From NCBI RefSeq assembly GCF_047638075.1, contig NZ_JBLJBV010000066.1, forward strand, positions 1 through 64,000: a stretch of 64,000 nucleotides of DNA, in the 5' to 3' direction. This DNA comes from UBA6197 sp047638075 (GTDB taxonomy: Bacteria; Pseudomonadota; Alphaproteobacteria; Rhodobacterales; Rhodobacteraceae). The notes beneath the pieces are model-generated. The model had not been told where the DNA came from. It did no database searches and was given only the letters and a program-made list of their open reading frames with translations. Shown piece by piece: positions 26,377 through 35,076 of this stretch. Both the position numbers and the translations under genes were made by a program. How positions within the stretch are numbered: the stretch's first letter is position 1; each line of letters begins with the position of its first letter.

Positions 26377-29133
26377 ATGCCCATCGTCACCGGAAAAGAT
26401 ACCGCCAAAACCCGCCGTTCGCTAACGGCTGGCGGCAAGAACATTGCCTATTACTCAATTCCCGCCGCACAGGCTGCGGGCTTGGGGGATTTTTCGAAGC
26501 TGCCCGCTTCGCTCAAGGTCATTTTGGAAAACATGCTGCGGTTTGAAGACGGCGGCTTTACGGTGTCGGTTGACGACATCAAGGCGTTTGGCGAATGGGC
26601 CACCAATGGCGGCAAGAACCCGCGTGAGATTGCCTATCGCCCGGCGCGGGTGCTGATGCAGGACTTTACCGGCGTGCCGGCCGTGGTTGACCTTGCCGCG
26701 ATGCGTGACGGGATCAAGGCGTTGGGCGGCGACGCCAAAAAGATCAACCCGCAGGTTCCTGTGGATCTGGTCATCGACCATTCGGTGATGATCGACGAAT
26801 TTGGCACCCCGCGCGCCTTCCAGCGCAACGTGGAGCTGGAATACGAGCGGAACATGGAACGCTACCAGTTCCTGAAATGGGGCCAACACGCCTTTAACAA
26901 CTTCCGCGTGGTGCCGCCCGGTACCGGTATCTGCCATCAGGTGAACCTTGAATACCTGTCCAAAACCATCTGGTCAGATACCGATCAAAGCGGCGAAGAG
27001 GTGGCCTACCCCGATACGCTGGTTGGGACTGACAGCCACACCACCATGGTCAACGGCCTTGCCGTTCTGGGCTGGGGCGTGGGCGGCATCGAGGCCGAGG
27101 CCGCGATGCTGGGCCAGCCGATTTCCATGCTGATCCCCGAGGTTGTGGGCTTCAAACTGACCGGCAAGATGGTCGAGGGCACCACCGCCACCGACCTCGT
27201 GCTGAAGGTCGTGCAAATGCTTCGCAAACATGGCGTTGTCGGTAAATTTGTCGAGTTCTACGGCGAAGGGCTGGACCATCTGCCGTTGGCAGACCGCGCA
27301 ACAATCGGCAACATGTCGCCTGAATACGGCGCCACCTGCGGCTTCTTCCCGATCGACAACGAAACGCTGCGTTACCTGCGCAACACCGGCCGTGATGAGG
27401 ACCGGATCGCCCTGGTCGAAGCCTATGCCAAAGAAAACGGCATGTGGCGCGACGCGGATTACAACCCGATCTACACCTCGACGCTGTCGCTAGACATGGG
27501 AGAGATCGTTCCCGCCATCTCGGGGCCCAAGCGCCCGCAGGACTATGTGACGCTTACCGAATCTGCGCGTGGCTTTTACAAGGTCGTGGCCGATTACCGC
27601 GGGATAGACATCTCTAACGGTGCCTCGCACATGGGCGCTGAAGGTGGTGGTGTGTTGGAAGCGCCGACTGATGTTCGCAAGACCGCCGAGGTCAAGGGCG
27701 CCGATTACACGATCCGCGATGGCTCGGTGGTGATCGCCGCGATTACCTCATGTACCAACACCTCCAACCCCTATGTGATGATCGGGGCCGGTCTGGTGGC
27801 CCGCAAGGCGCGCGCCCTTGGCCTGACCCGCAAGCCTTGGGTCAAGACCTCGCTCGCGCCCGGCTCTCAGGTCGTGGCGCAGTATCTGGAGGCCGCCGGT
27901 CTGCAAGAGGATCTGGACGCGATCGGGTTCAACCTTGTCGGCTTTGGCTGCACCACCTGTATCGGTAACTCGGGCCCGTTAAGCGACCCCGAAATTACCA
28001 AGGCCATCCATGAAAATGACCTGGTTGCCGCCGCCGTCCTGTCGGGAAACCGCAACTTTGAGGGCCGGATCAGCCCGGATGTGCGCGCCAACTACCTTGC
28101 GTCGCCGCCTTTGGTGGTGGCTTATGCGATTGCGGGCGATCTGAACATCAACCTCACGAAAGATCCGATCGGAATTTCGAAAGACGGCAAAGAGGTGTTT
28201 TTGAAAGACATCTGGCCAACTACGAAAGAGATCGCGGATCTGGTCGACGCAACCGTAACGCGCGAAGCCTTCCAGACGAAATACGCCGATGTCTTCAAGG
28301 GCGATGCGCTATGGCAGGCGGTTGATGTCGTGGACAGTGAAACCTATGACTGGCCAGCCAACTCGACCTACATCCAAAACCCGCCTTATTTCCAGGGGAT
28401 GACGCTTGACGCCGGGACGATCACTAACGTCAAAGATGCGCGTATCCTTGCACTTTTGGGCGATATGATTACCACCGACCACATCAGCCCGGCTGGATCG
28501 TTCAAGCCAACGACACCCGCAGGCCGCTATCTGACCGAACGTCAGGTGGCCCCCAAGGACTTCAACAGCTACGGCTCACGTCGGGGTAACCATGAGGTCA
28601 TGATGCGCGGCACCTTTGCCAATATCCGCATCAAGAACGAGATGCTGGACGGGGTTGAAGGCGGCTACACCAAAGGGCCGGACGGGGCGCAAACCTCGAT
28701 CTTTGACGCCGCGATGGAGTATCAGGACGCGGGCATCCCGTTGGTCATCTTTGGCGGTATCGAATACGGCGCGGGTTCCAGCCGTGACTGGGCGGCCAAG
28801 GGCACCAACCTGCTGGGCGTCAAGGCGGTGATTGCCGAGTCGTTTGAACGGATCCACCGCTCGAACCTGATCGGGATGGGTGTCATCCCGTTTGAGTTTA
28901 CAGACGGCGAGACCCGCAAATCTCTGAACCTCAAAGGGGACGAAGTTGTCAGTATTGAAGGGCTGGAAGGGGATATCGAACCGCTAAGCGTGGTTCCCTG
29001 CACGATCCAATATGCGGACGGCACAACGAAAACGATCCAAGTAAAAAGCCGGATCGATACCGAAGTCGAGATCGAATACCTTGAGAATGGCGGCGTGCTC
29101 CACTACGTGCTGCGCAACCTCGCCAAGGCGTGA
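26377..29133 (+). CDS. acnA: Aconitate hydratase A
   Basis: A 918-residue [4Fe-4S] enzyme that isomerises citrate to isocitrate in the TCA cycle. The cluster cysteines are in SCTNTSNP and GFGCTTCIGNSG (two cysteines), VGTDSHTTM carries substrate-binding residues, and the C-terminal swivelling domain has ITTDHISPAG, SYGSRRGNHEVM and EYGAGSSRDWAAKG. It belongs to the AcnA/IRP1 type rather than AcnB. The ATG 26377 has GGGAGG just upstream; the extra 22 codons of the open frame before it are not conserved-looking. Confidence 0.97.
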   Translation: MPIVTGKDTAKTRRSLTAGGKNIAYYSIPAAQAAGLGDFSKLPASLKVILENMLRFEDGGFTVSVDDIKAFGEWATNGGKNPREIAYRPARVLMQDFTGVPAVVDLAAMRDGIKALGGDAKKINPQVPVDLVIDHSVMIDEFGTPRAFQRNVELEYERNMERYQFLKWGQHAFNNFRVVPPGTGICHQVNLEYLSKTIWSDTDQSGEEVAYPDTLVGTDSHTTMVNGLAVLGWGVGGIEAEAAMLGQPISMLIPEVVGFKLTGKMVEGTTATDLVLKVVQMLRKHGVVGKFVEFYGEGLDHLPLADRATIGNMSPEYGATCGFFPIDNETLRYLRNTGRDEDRIALVEAYAKENGMWRDADYNPIYTSTLSLDMGEIVPAISGPKRPQDYVTLTESARGFYKVVADYRGIDISNGASHMGAEGGGVLEAPTDVRKTAEVKGADYTIRDGSVVIAAITSCTNTSNPYVMIGAGLVARKARALGLTRKPWVKTSLAPGSQVVAQYLEAAGLQEDLDAIGFNLVGFGCTTCIGNSGPLSDPEITKAIHENDLVAAAVLSGNRNFEGRISPDVRANYLASPPLVVAYAIAGDLNINLTKDPIGISKDGKEVFLKDIWPTTKEIADLVDATVTREAFQTKYADVFKGDALWQAVDVVDSETYDWPANSTYIQNPPYFQGMTLDAGTITNVKDARILALLGDMITTDHISPAGSFKPTTPAGRYLTERQVAPKDFNSYGSRRGNHEVMMRGTFANIRIKNEMLDGVEGGYTKGPDGAQTSIFDAAMEYQDAGIPLVIFGGIEYGAGSSRDWAAKGTNLLGVKAVIAESFERIHRSNLIGMGVIPFEFTDGETRKSLNLKGDEVVSIEGLEGDIEPLSVVPCTIQYADGTTKTIQVKSRIDTEVEIEYLENGGVLHYVLRNLAKA

Positions 29134-29151
29134 TTGGCTGAATCCTGAACG

Positions 29152-29180
29152 AAAAGCCCCGGACCGGTCCGGGGCTTTTT
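29152..29180 (+). terminator. Strong Rho-independent terminator after acnA
   Basis: A perfect 28-bp palindrome with 14-base arms (AAAAGCCCCGGACC and its complement, 29152-29179) ends in TTTTT, 18 bp after the acnA stop. The A-run on the left arm means it could also act on the minus strand. Confidence 0.92.
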
Positions 29181-29566
29181 GATTTGGGGCGCGGGGAATT
29201 CCTGCCTGTAGCGCCTTTAGTTTACCAAAGGTTGATCCCTTCGGCACCCGCGAACCACATCGCCCGTGTAGAGTTCGCATGGAATGTGCCCTCTGCTTTT
29301 AGAGGCGATGTATCTGGTAAGGCCAAGGTTGCGGTGGGCAGGCAAAGGCGCCTGTGGGCCGGAGGATCAGGAATGGCTTTGGCGGGGTGCGCCAGAACGC
29401 CACTTCCATTAAAGGATCATGGCAACCTGTTATATTTTGCGCCGCAGATCACCTTCCCCCGGCGCCCGCGATATTTTCTTGCAAAAAACAGTCTTTTGCG
29501 ACGGGGGGGCGCTCTGCTTTGGGCCGCCTCTGGCAGAGGTGGCCCAAAGTTCGGCCAAAGCCAGCG
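29181..29566. other. Convergent acnA-lipA intergenic region
   Basis: No credible gene. A 148-codon plus-strand open frame (29184-29630) runs into lipA, has no recognisable motif and is low-complexity near its end. The region holds a minus-strand terminator hairpin (29518-29548) and, near 29469-29490, a sequence whose complement TGCAAGAAAATATCGC is repeated exactly at 41603-41618 upstream of modA, indicating a dispersed intergenic element. Confidence 0.6.
29518..29548 (-). terminator. Hairpin downstream of lipA
   Basis: TTTGGGCCGCCTCT (29518-29531) pairs with AGAGGTGGCCCAAA (29535-29548) with one G-T mismatch and a 3-base loop, 18 bp beyond the lipA stop on the minus strand. There is no long T-run, so termination is likely but not certain. 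Confidence 0.6.
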
Positions 29567-30517
29567 TCAGTTATGGCCCAGCTTTTCCAGCCGTGCCGCA
29601 CGCAGGCGCGCAAAATCGCTTCCTGCGTGATAAGACGACCGTGTCAGCGGGGTCGCTGAAACCATCAAGAATCCCTTTCCATAGGCAGATGCCTCATAGG
29701 TTTTGAATTCATCCGGCGTCACGAAGCGGTCCACCTTATGATGTTTTGGGGTAGGTTGCAGATATTGCCCGATGGTCAGAAAATCGACATCGGCCGCGCG
29801 CATATCGTCCATCACCTGTTTCACGCCCTGCATATCTTCGCCAAGCCCTACCATTATGCCCGATTTGGTGAACATTCTCGGGTCCAGTTCCTTTACCCGC
29901 TGCAACAGCCGCAAGCTGTGGAAATAGCGCGCGCCGGGCCGGACCGAGGGGTAAAGACCCGGTACGGTCTCAAGGTTGTGGTTGAACACGTCGGGTTGCG
30001 CCTCGACCACCTTTTCCAGCGCCTCGGCCGGGCATTTCAGAAAATCAGGGGTCAGGATTTCAATCGTTGTTCCGGGTGCGCGGTGGCGGATGGCGCGGAT
30101 CGTCTGGCAGAAATGTTCGGCCCCGCCGTCTTCCAGATCGTCGCGGTCAACACTGGTAATGACCACATGTTTCAGCCCCAGCGTCGCCACCGCATGGGCG
30201 ACACGCCCGGGTTCGAATACATCAAGCGATTTGGGCTTGCCGGTTGCAATATTGCAAAAGCTGCACCCGCGGGTGCAGATGTCACCCATGATCATCATTG
30301 TGGCGTGGCCCGCGCTCCAGCACTCACCAACGTTGGGGCAGCCCGCCTCTTCGCAGACGGTAACCAATTTATTGGTTTTGAGGATATCGCGCGTTTCCTT
30401 ATACCCTTGCGAGGTCGGCGCCTTGACGCGAATCCAATCGGGTTTTTTCGGCTGCGCCTGATCCGGCTTATGTGCCTTTTCGGGGTGACGTTGGCCGGGT
30501 ATCTTGAGGTCTCGCAC
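29567..30517 (-). CDS. lipA: Lipoyl synthase
   Basis: A 316-residue radical-SAM enzyme that inserts two sulfurs into protein-bound octanoyl groups to make lipoate for pyruvate and 2-oxoglutarate dehydrogenases. The auxiliary cluster cysteines are C55, C60 and C66 (CEEAGCPNVGECW), the SAM-cluster cysteines C81, C85 and C88 (CTRGCSFC), and the C-terminal RSSYH supplies the serine ligand. The open frame runs back to 30580; I choose GTG 30517, which has AGGGGGG upstream and yields the family-typical start RDLKIPGQRHPEKAHK. Confidence 0.95.
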   Translation of the reverse strand: MRDLKIPGQRHPEKAHKPDQAQPKKPDWIRVKAPTSQGYKETRDILKTNKLVTVCEEAGCPNVGECWSAGHATMMIMGDICTRGCSFCNIATGKPKSLDVFEPGRVAHAVATLGLKHVVITSVDRDDLEDGGAEHFCQTIRAIRHRAPGTTIEILTPDFLKCPAEALEKVVEAQPDVFNHNLETVPGLYPSVRPGARYFHSLRLLQRVKELDPRMFTKSGIMVGLGEDMQGVKQVMDDMRAADVDFLTIGQYLQPTPKHHKVDRFVTPDEFKTYEASAYGKGFLMVSATPLTRSSYHAGSDFARLRAARLEKLGHN

Positions 30518-30721
30518 GGGAATGTCCCCCCCTGACGTGGCGTTATTTACCCAGATAATCGCAAACCGGGGCCAAGGCAACCTTACGCAAACACGATATC
30601 AGACGTGTTCGAACCGGGTGAGACAATCTTTGCTGCGAGGTAGGGCCGCTTGGCCAGGTGTCCCTGTCATCGGATGTAGTAGGCTGGTAGCAATTGCACC
30701 CCGTGGAATGGCCAAAGGCAT

Positions 30722-30741
30722 CGCGGGGGGCCACCCCCGCG
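30722..30741 (-). terminator. GC-rich hairpin downstream of DUF6456 gene
   Basis: CGCGGGGG (30722-30729) and CCCCCGCG (30734-30741) form a perfect 8-bp stem with a 4-base loop, ~40 bp past the DUF6456 stop on the minus strand; a TTTCGCGAGAAA palindrome lies between them. No T-run, so it may be a processing or Rho-assisted end. Confidence 0.45.
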
Positions 30742-30780
30742 TGCTGATTTCTCGCGAAATAAGGGGGGCTTACCCCTGCC

Positions 30781-31899
30781 CTAGCCGATCAAGGGGGCGG
30801 CACCGCCATAGGTTTCGTCATAATGGCGTTTAAGCCGGATCAGCGCGATACGCAGAACGATCTTGCCCGAACGCGCAGACCAACCCAAGCGCTTTTCAGC
30901 GGCCTCCAACCCTTCGAGAAAACAACAGCAACGCAGCACCATATCCCCCAGCCCCGGCCCCAGATCACGCAGGGCCAAGGCAACGCGGTCTCGCGCGCGG
31001 CCTGATCCGCCGCCCGGCCCCGCGTTTTCACGGTATTGGCCGCGACCACCGCCGGTCATGAAACGTTCCCAATTCTGGGCTACGCGTGGCCCCATCTGCG
31101 CCAGTTCAAAATCTTCGCGCAAGCGCTCGCCTGCGGCAACCAGGTCGGCGGGCAGAAAGGGCGCGCCATCCTTGTCACGGCGCCGCGCCAACAGGCCCAA
31201 CGGGCTTTCGGCAAGGTTGGCACGCAGCCGTTTATTACCGCCCTCGGGGTCAAGACGTGTGGCCCAGTGCCGGTGTTGATCTGCATAAGGGTTTTCATGC
31301 TCGCGCGGCGCCTCGGTCAACCCGCCTGCACGGGTGGCATTGTCCTCGTCCAGCATGCGGCGCAACGCAGCACGGCCGGTGGTGCTGATCGCATAGCTGA
31401 TGATCCGCCCGGAATGTGCAACCTCGATCCAGTCATTCAGGGCGAAAGCCTGCGCCACGGTGCGCGCGACCACAGCGGTACGCACCGTGCCCTTCAACAC
31501 CACCGCCTTGTCAAGATCGCCCGCGACAACCAACAGCGCCCCCGGTTCCGTCAGGCGGCGCAGTATGCGGCGGGCCTCGTACTGGATTTCGGAATCGTCG
31601 GCTTGCATTTCGGCTTTGCGGATCGGTGCGGACATGGGCGGATTTTCCTTTTCAGCAATGGGCGTAGCGGGTCGCAGGGTGGTGGGTTTTGCCAGATCTG
31701 AGAGCAACTCATCAATCAGCGGGTCATCGCGGCGCGACTCTACCCGGCGGACACGGCGCAACACGGTCGAGGCGTGGCAGCCCTCGGTGCGCGCCAGTTG
31801 GCGGATCGGTATGCCCTCTTCAACATGGCGCAGGTATAGGCGTGCGCAATCAGGCAGCCACGCGGGCAAGGCCGCGGATGCCGTAAATGGTATCGTCAT
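30781..31899 (-). CDS. DUF6456 protein with N-terminal helix-turn-helix
   Basis: A 372-residue cytoplasmic protein. Residues ~20-55 read as a helix-turn-helix (YLRHVEEGIPIRQLARTEGCHASTVLRRVRR, written here in two parts: recognition helix CHASTVLRRVRRVE). A middle segment (~105-185) with RILRRLTEPGALLVVAGD and RIISYAISTTGRAALRRML looks like a second winged-helix-like unit, and the C-terminal block (RLDPEGG…LGWSARSGKIVLRIALIRLKRHY) is the DUF6456 domain typical of Rhodobacterales and relatives. A DNA-binding regulator is likely; targets are unknown. It is divergent from the DUF6477 gene. Confidence 0.8.
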   Translation of the reverse strand: MTIPFTASAALPAWLPDCARLYLRHVEEGIPIRQLARTEGCHASTVLRRVRRVESRRDDPLIDELLSDLAKPTTLRPATPIAEKENPPMSAPIRKAEMQADDSEIQYEARRILRRLTEPGALLVVAGDLDKAVVLKGTVRTAVVARTVAQAFALNDWIEVAHSGRIISYAISTTGRAALRRMLDEDNATRAGGLTEAPREHENPYADQHRHWATRLDPEGGNKRLRANLAESPLGLLARRRDKDGAPFLPADLVAAGERLREDFELAQMGPRVAQNWERFMTGGGRGQYRENAGPGGGSGRARDRVALALRDLGPGLGDMVLRCCCFLEGLEAAEKRLGWSARSGKIVLRIALIRLKRHYDETYGGAAPLIG

Positions 31900-32016
31900 T
31901 CATTCCCCCAGAGATCCACGGCGCAGGGTGCGCCGCGTCTTCGACAGCGCGCAACCGTCGGTTGCTTTCGTTACCTGTTCGTTAATAAATAGAACGATCC
32001 CGATAATTGTTTAAAA

Positions 32017-32030
32017 ATGATAAATATCAT
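32017..32030. promoter_or_regulatory. Fnr/Crp-type palindrome between DUF6456 and DUF6477 genes
   Basis: ATGAT-AAAT-ATCAT matches the Fnr consensus TTGAT-N4-ATCAA at eight of ten fixed positions. It is about midway between the divergent starts (118 bp from DUF6456, 90 bp from DUF6477) in an AT-rich spacer. An FnrL- or DnrR-type regulator is the likeliest reader; this is inference. Confidence 0.45.
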
Positions 32031-32119
32031 CAAACGCGGCGGACGGTATTTATCTAAAATGCGCAACGCCCTCATAGGTTGAGTAAATTGCATGGCGAAA
32101 CCCTGTGAAAGGATACGCC

Positions 32120-32413
32120 ATGACTGATCTGATAAGCCTGATTTCCGACCTGCGCCGCCCGCGCCTTTTGATCAGTGCCGCGCGCTTTGGCCTGACGGAT
32201 TACAACCGAAACCGCGACCTGCGCCGTCTTTTGCGCCTGCCGACACCACCACGGCCAGAACGGGCATTGGTCGAGTTGATCACCGAAGAGGCGCGCCTTG
32301 ATGGGTGCCGCCGTGAGGGCGGGGCAGGTTACAGCCTGACGCGCCATATCGAGATTCTGATAGCCCTGATGGGTGAGGCGCGGCTGTTGCCGCCGCCGCT
32401 CAACGTGACTTGA
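32120..32413 (+). CDS. DUF6477 family small protein
   Basis: A 97-residue protein (MTDLISLISDLRRPRLLISAA…) rich in Arg and Leu, with the pattern of the DUF6477 family found in Rhodobacterales. No enzymatic motif, signal peptide or membrane helix; mostly helical. The ATG 32120 has AAGGATA upstream, so the five extra upstream codons of the open frame are not used. Its last 14 bases overlap the 3' end of the HerA-like gene on the other strand. Function unknown. Confidence 0.75.
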   Translation: MTDLISLISDLRRPRLLISAARFGLTDYNRNRDLRRLLRLPTPPRPERALVELITEEARLDGCRREGGAGYSLTRHIEILIALMGEARLLPPPLNVT

Positions 32414-33938
32414 ACAAGGATCCCAACACGCCACGCACCAGTGCCTGCCCGGATTTCGTGCCCAACTGCCGCATGAAGCTTTTGCCAAACGCCTCGGCCA
32501 TCGTATCTGACCGCGACCGGGGGCTGCGGGCCTGTGGTTTTACGGTGCTGCTGGCGGGGGCAAAGCGGCGCGCATTGTTGAATTCACCAAGGTCACTTTG
32601 GTTTTCGGTAACTTCGGCTGCGGCGGCTTTTGCCCGCGCTGCCAATTTCTCATAGGCCGACTCGCGGTCCAGCGCCTGCCCATATTTCACCCCGAACGGC
32701 GAAGATTGCATGATCACGTCCCGCTCTTGGGCGGTAATCACACCAAGACGGCTGGCGGGGGGGCGTACCAAGGTGCGCTCTACTATTCCCGGCACGCCCT
32801 TTGCTTGCAAAAACGATGTCACGGCCTCGCCCGTGCCAACCTCTTTGATCGCTGTTTCCGTATCAAAGCGCGGGTTGGCGCGGTAGTTCTGCGCAGCGCG
32901 AGAAAGATCCTTTTGATCCCTGGCCGTAAATGCGCGAAGGGCATGTTGCACCCGGTTGCCCAATTGCGACAAGATCCGATCGGGCACATCGCCGGGGTTT
33001 TGAGTGATGAAATAAACCCCCACCCCCTTTGAGCGGATCAGCCGCGCCACCTGTTCCACCTTGTCGACCAGCGCCTTGGGGGCATCGTCAAACAGCAGGT
33101 GCGCCTCGTCAAAGAAGAAAACGAACTTTGGTATATCAGGGTCGCCAACTTCGGGCAGCTCTTCAAACAGCTCAGACAAGAGCCAGAGCAAGAATGTCGC
33201 ATAAAGCCGGGGCGACGACATCAACTGGTCGGCCGCCAGAATATTGACCCGCCCCCGGCCATCCTCGGACACGCTCATCATATCAGCCAGTTCCAGCGCT
33301 GGCTCGCCAAAAAATTGGGTGCCGCCCTGGTTTTCCAACACCAGAAGATGGCGTTGAATGGCCCCCACGGTTGCAGATGCGACATTACCATAACGCAGGG
33401 TTATCTCATCGGCATTCTGACCGATGAACACCAGCATCGCCCGCAGATCCTTCATATCAAGAATCGGTAACTCTTCTTCGTCAGCGATCCGAAAGGCGAT
33501 GTTCAAGACCCCCTCTTGCGCCTCGGACAGCCCCATAAGCCGCGCCAAAAGCAGTGGCCCCATCTCTGAAACAGTGGTGCGCACCGGATGCCCTTTTTGC
33601 GCAAACAAGTCCCAGAACGTCACCGGAAACCCGCGATATTGCAGGTTGTATCCAATTGTATCGGCCCGCTTCTGGAACGCGTCGTGCAGCTTTGCGCTGG
33701 CAGATCCAGGCAGTGCCAACCCCGCCAGATCGCCCTTTACGTCAGACAGAAACACCGGCACCCCGGCGCTGGAAAACGCTTCGGCCAAAATCTGAAGGGT
33801 GACGGTCTTTCCAGTTCCGGTTGCGCCCGCAATCAGCCCGTGTCGGTTGCCGTATTTCATCAACAACTCTTGCGGAGTGGCATAATTTTCGCCGCCACCG
33901 CCTACAAATATCCCGCCTTCGGTCAGCATGTCACTCAT
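32400..33938 (-). CDS. HerA-like ATPase (DUF853 family)
   Basis: A 512-residue P-loop ATPase. Walker A GATGTGKTVT is at residues 38-47, Walker B FVFFFDEAHLLFDD about residue 265-278, and QNPGDVPDRILSQLGNRVQHALRAF the downstream arginine-finger region. This is the helicase HerA-like/DUF853 (YjgR) family, relatives of FtsK/HerA translocases; cellular role uncharacterised. The C-terminal ~70 residues (…SSTVKPQARSPRSRSDTMAEAFGKSF) are basic and low-complexity. ATG 33938, with GGAG upstream, is preferred over the TTG at 33962. It converges with, and overlaps by 14 bp, the DUF6477 gene. Confidence 0.88.
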   Translation of the reverse strand: MSDMLTEGGIFVGGGGENYATPQELLMKYGNRHGLIAGATGTGKTVTLQILAEAFSSAGVPVFLSDVKGDLAGLALPGSASAKLHDAFQKRADTIGYNLQYRGFPVTFWDLFAQKGHPVRTTVSEMGPLLLARLMGLSEAQEGVLNIAFRIADEEELPILDMKDLRAMLVFIGQNADEITLRYGNVASATVGAIQRHLLVLENQGGTQFFGEPALELADMMSVSEDGRGRVNILAADQLMSSPRLYATFLLWLLSELFEELPEVGDPDIPKFVFFFDEAHLLFDDAPKALVDKVEQVARLIRSKGVGVYFITQNPGDVPDRILSQLGNRVQHALRAFTARDQKDLSRAAQNYRANPRFDTETAIKEVGTGEAVTSFLQAKGVPGIVERTLVRPPASRLGVITAQERDVIMQSSPFGVKYGQALDRESAYEKLAARAKAAAAEVTENQSDLGEFNNARRFAPASSTVKPQARSPRSRSDTMAEAFGKSFMRQLGTKSGQALVRGVLGSLFKSR

Positions 33939-34351
33939 TCCCAACTCCACTTTGCGCAACACAACAATACTATTTTAGTCAAATGGCGCCAGTATCCATT
34001 CTGCCGGGGTTCGCTTTCTTTGGCCCGAACCGGGCTTTTGCGGCAGGCAACCCGCCGCCTCTCTTTGGCGCGGCTTTTTTCTTAGTATTCAATATTTTAA
34101 ACGCTTGTAAAAAGCCTGTTGACGGAATGAATATTGACGGGTAGCGTCCCCTCAATGACGAAGTCGGCCAGTCCGACAGGGAAAAAAGGGAAAGGGTCCT
34201 TTCGGGGGCCCTTTTTCCATAAACGCCGTCATATCACGCCTTCGTGGCCAAAATCCGCCGCATTATAGAGGCTTTGCACTTTATTGGGCGCTGACACTCG
34301 CGCTGCGCCGTGCTAATCGGGGGTCCGTAACCCGTTCAGGATGGATGAGAA
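33939..34351. other. Divergent spacer between HerA-like ATPase and IalB genes
   Basis: 413 bp with no protein-coding gene. It must hold both promoters and, on the plus strand, a separate promoter-like pair and terminator (34119-34216, listed separately). An AT-rich block near 34080-34110 may be part of the ATPase promoter. Confidence 0.6.
34119..34216 (+). ncRNA. Candidate orphan small RNA or IalB leader
   Basis: TTGACG (34119-34124), a 17-base spacer and TAGCGT (34142-34147) form a plausible sigma-70 promoter. Downstream come a GTCGG/CCGAC hairpin (34163-34177) and an intrinsic terminator: AAAGGGTCC (34191-34199) pairing with GGGCCCTTT (34206-34214) followed by TTTTT. A terminator lying between two divergently transcribed genes has no upstream gene to serve, so a transcript of ~60 nt starting near 34154 is suggested. 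An attenuated leader of the IalB gene is the alternative. Confidence 0.4.
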
Positions 34352-35020
34352 ATGATTGTAGACCTCACGAAGCCCTTGGTGATTGCCCTTGCACTGGGGT
34401 TGGCAACGTCGGCCTTCGCGCAAGAGGCGACAACGCCCCCCGCCACCGATACAACCACGACAGAGACCCCGGCAACTGACGCGACGGCCGCTGACACGAC
34501 GGCTACGGATGCCCCGGCTGACCTGTCGCTGGGTACGACCGCGGATGCCCCCGATGGCGTTGGCACGACCTATACCGCCGAAACCTTTGGCGACTGGAAA
34601 TTGCAGTGCATTCGCACCCAAGACGGCAACGACCCCTGCCAGATCTATCAGATCCTGAAGGATGCCCAAGGCGGTAGCGTAGCCGATATCAGCATTTTCG
34701 CCCTGCCCGCCGGTCAAAAAGCCGCCGCAGGTGCCACCATCGTGACGCCGCTGGAAACGCTGCTTACCCAGCAGGTCACACTGCAAATTGATACCGCGCC
34801 AGCCAAGGTCTATCCCTTTACCTTCTGCAACACGACCGGCTGTTTTTCCCGTATCGGTTTTACCCAGGCCGATGTCGACGGCTTCAAGAAGGGCAAAAAG
34901 GCGATGCTGACCGTGGTGCCCGCAGTTGCCCCCGATCAAAAGGTTGAAATGACCTTGTCGCTTTCGGGGTTCACCGCCGCCTATGACGCGGTGACGAAGG
35001 CAAACGCCGACAATAAATAA
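34352..35020 (+). CDS. Invasion-associated locus B (IalB) family periplasmic protein
   Basis: A 222-residue secreted protein: signal peptide (residues ~1-23, LVIALALGLATSAFA), a Thr/Ala/Asp-rich linker to about residue 65, then the IalB fold starting TYTAETFGDWKLQCI. Cysteines at DWKLQCIRT, DPCQIYQ and CNTTGCF would form disulfides, as usual in this family. IalB was named in Bartonella, where it aids erythrocyte invasion, but homologues are widespread in free-living alphaproteobacteria with no known role. GGATGGATGAGA precedes the ATG. Confidence 0.87.
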   Translation: MIVDLTKPLVIALALGLATSAFAQEATTPPATDTTTTETPATDATAADTTATDAPADLSLGTTADAPDGVGTTYTAETFGDWKLQCIRTQDGNDPCQIYQILKDAQGGSVADISIFALPAGQKAAAGATIVTPLETLLTQQVTLQIDTAPAKVYPFTFCNTTGCFSRIGFTQADVDGFKKGKKAMLTVVPAVAPDQKVEMTLSLSGFTAAYDAVTKANADNK

Positions 35021-35044
35021 CGGCCTACACCGGGCCTGCCAAGG

Positions 35045-35070
35045 AACGCCGCCCAAGGCCGGGCGGCGTT
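35045..35070. terminator. Bidirectional terminator between IalB and beta-ketoacyl synthase genes
   Basis: AACGCCGCCC (35045-35054) and GGGCGGCGTT (35061-35070) form a perfect 10-bp stem with a 6-base loop, placed between the two convergent stop codons; T residues follow on the plus strand and the A-start of the left arm gives T on the minus strand. Confidence 0.8.
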
Positions 35071-35076
35071 TGCTGT

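Noticed and set aside
29184..29630. 148-codon plus-strand open frame between acnA and lipA
   Set aside because: It runs through the lipA terminator and into the antisense of lipA, has no recognisable motif and no ribosome-binding site.
29738..30535. 265-codon plus-strand open frame antisense to lipA
   Set aside because: The lipA cysteine motifs on the minus strand are unmistakable; the antisense frame is a codon-bias artefact.
30722..30741. Hairpin after DUF6456 as a strong Rho-independent terminator
   Set aside because: The stem is strong but no T-run follows on either strand, so it is listed only as a weak candidate end.
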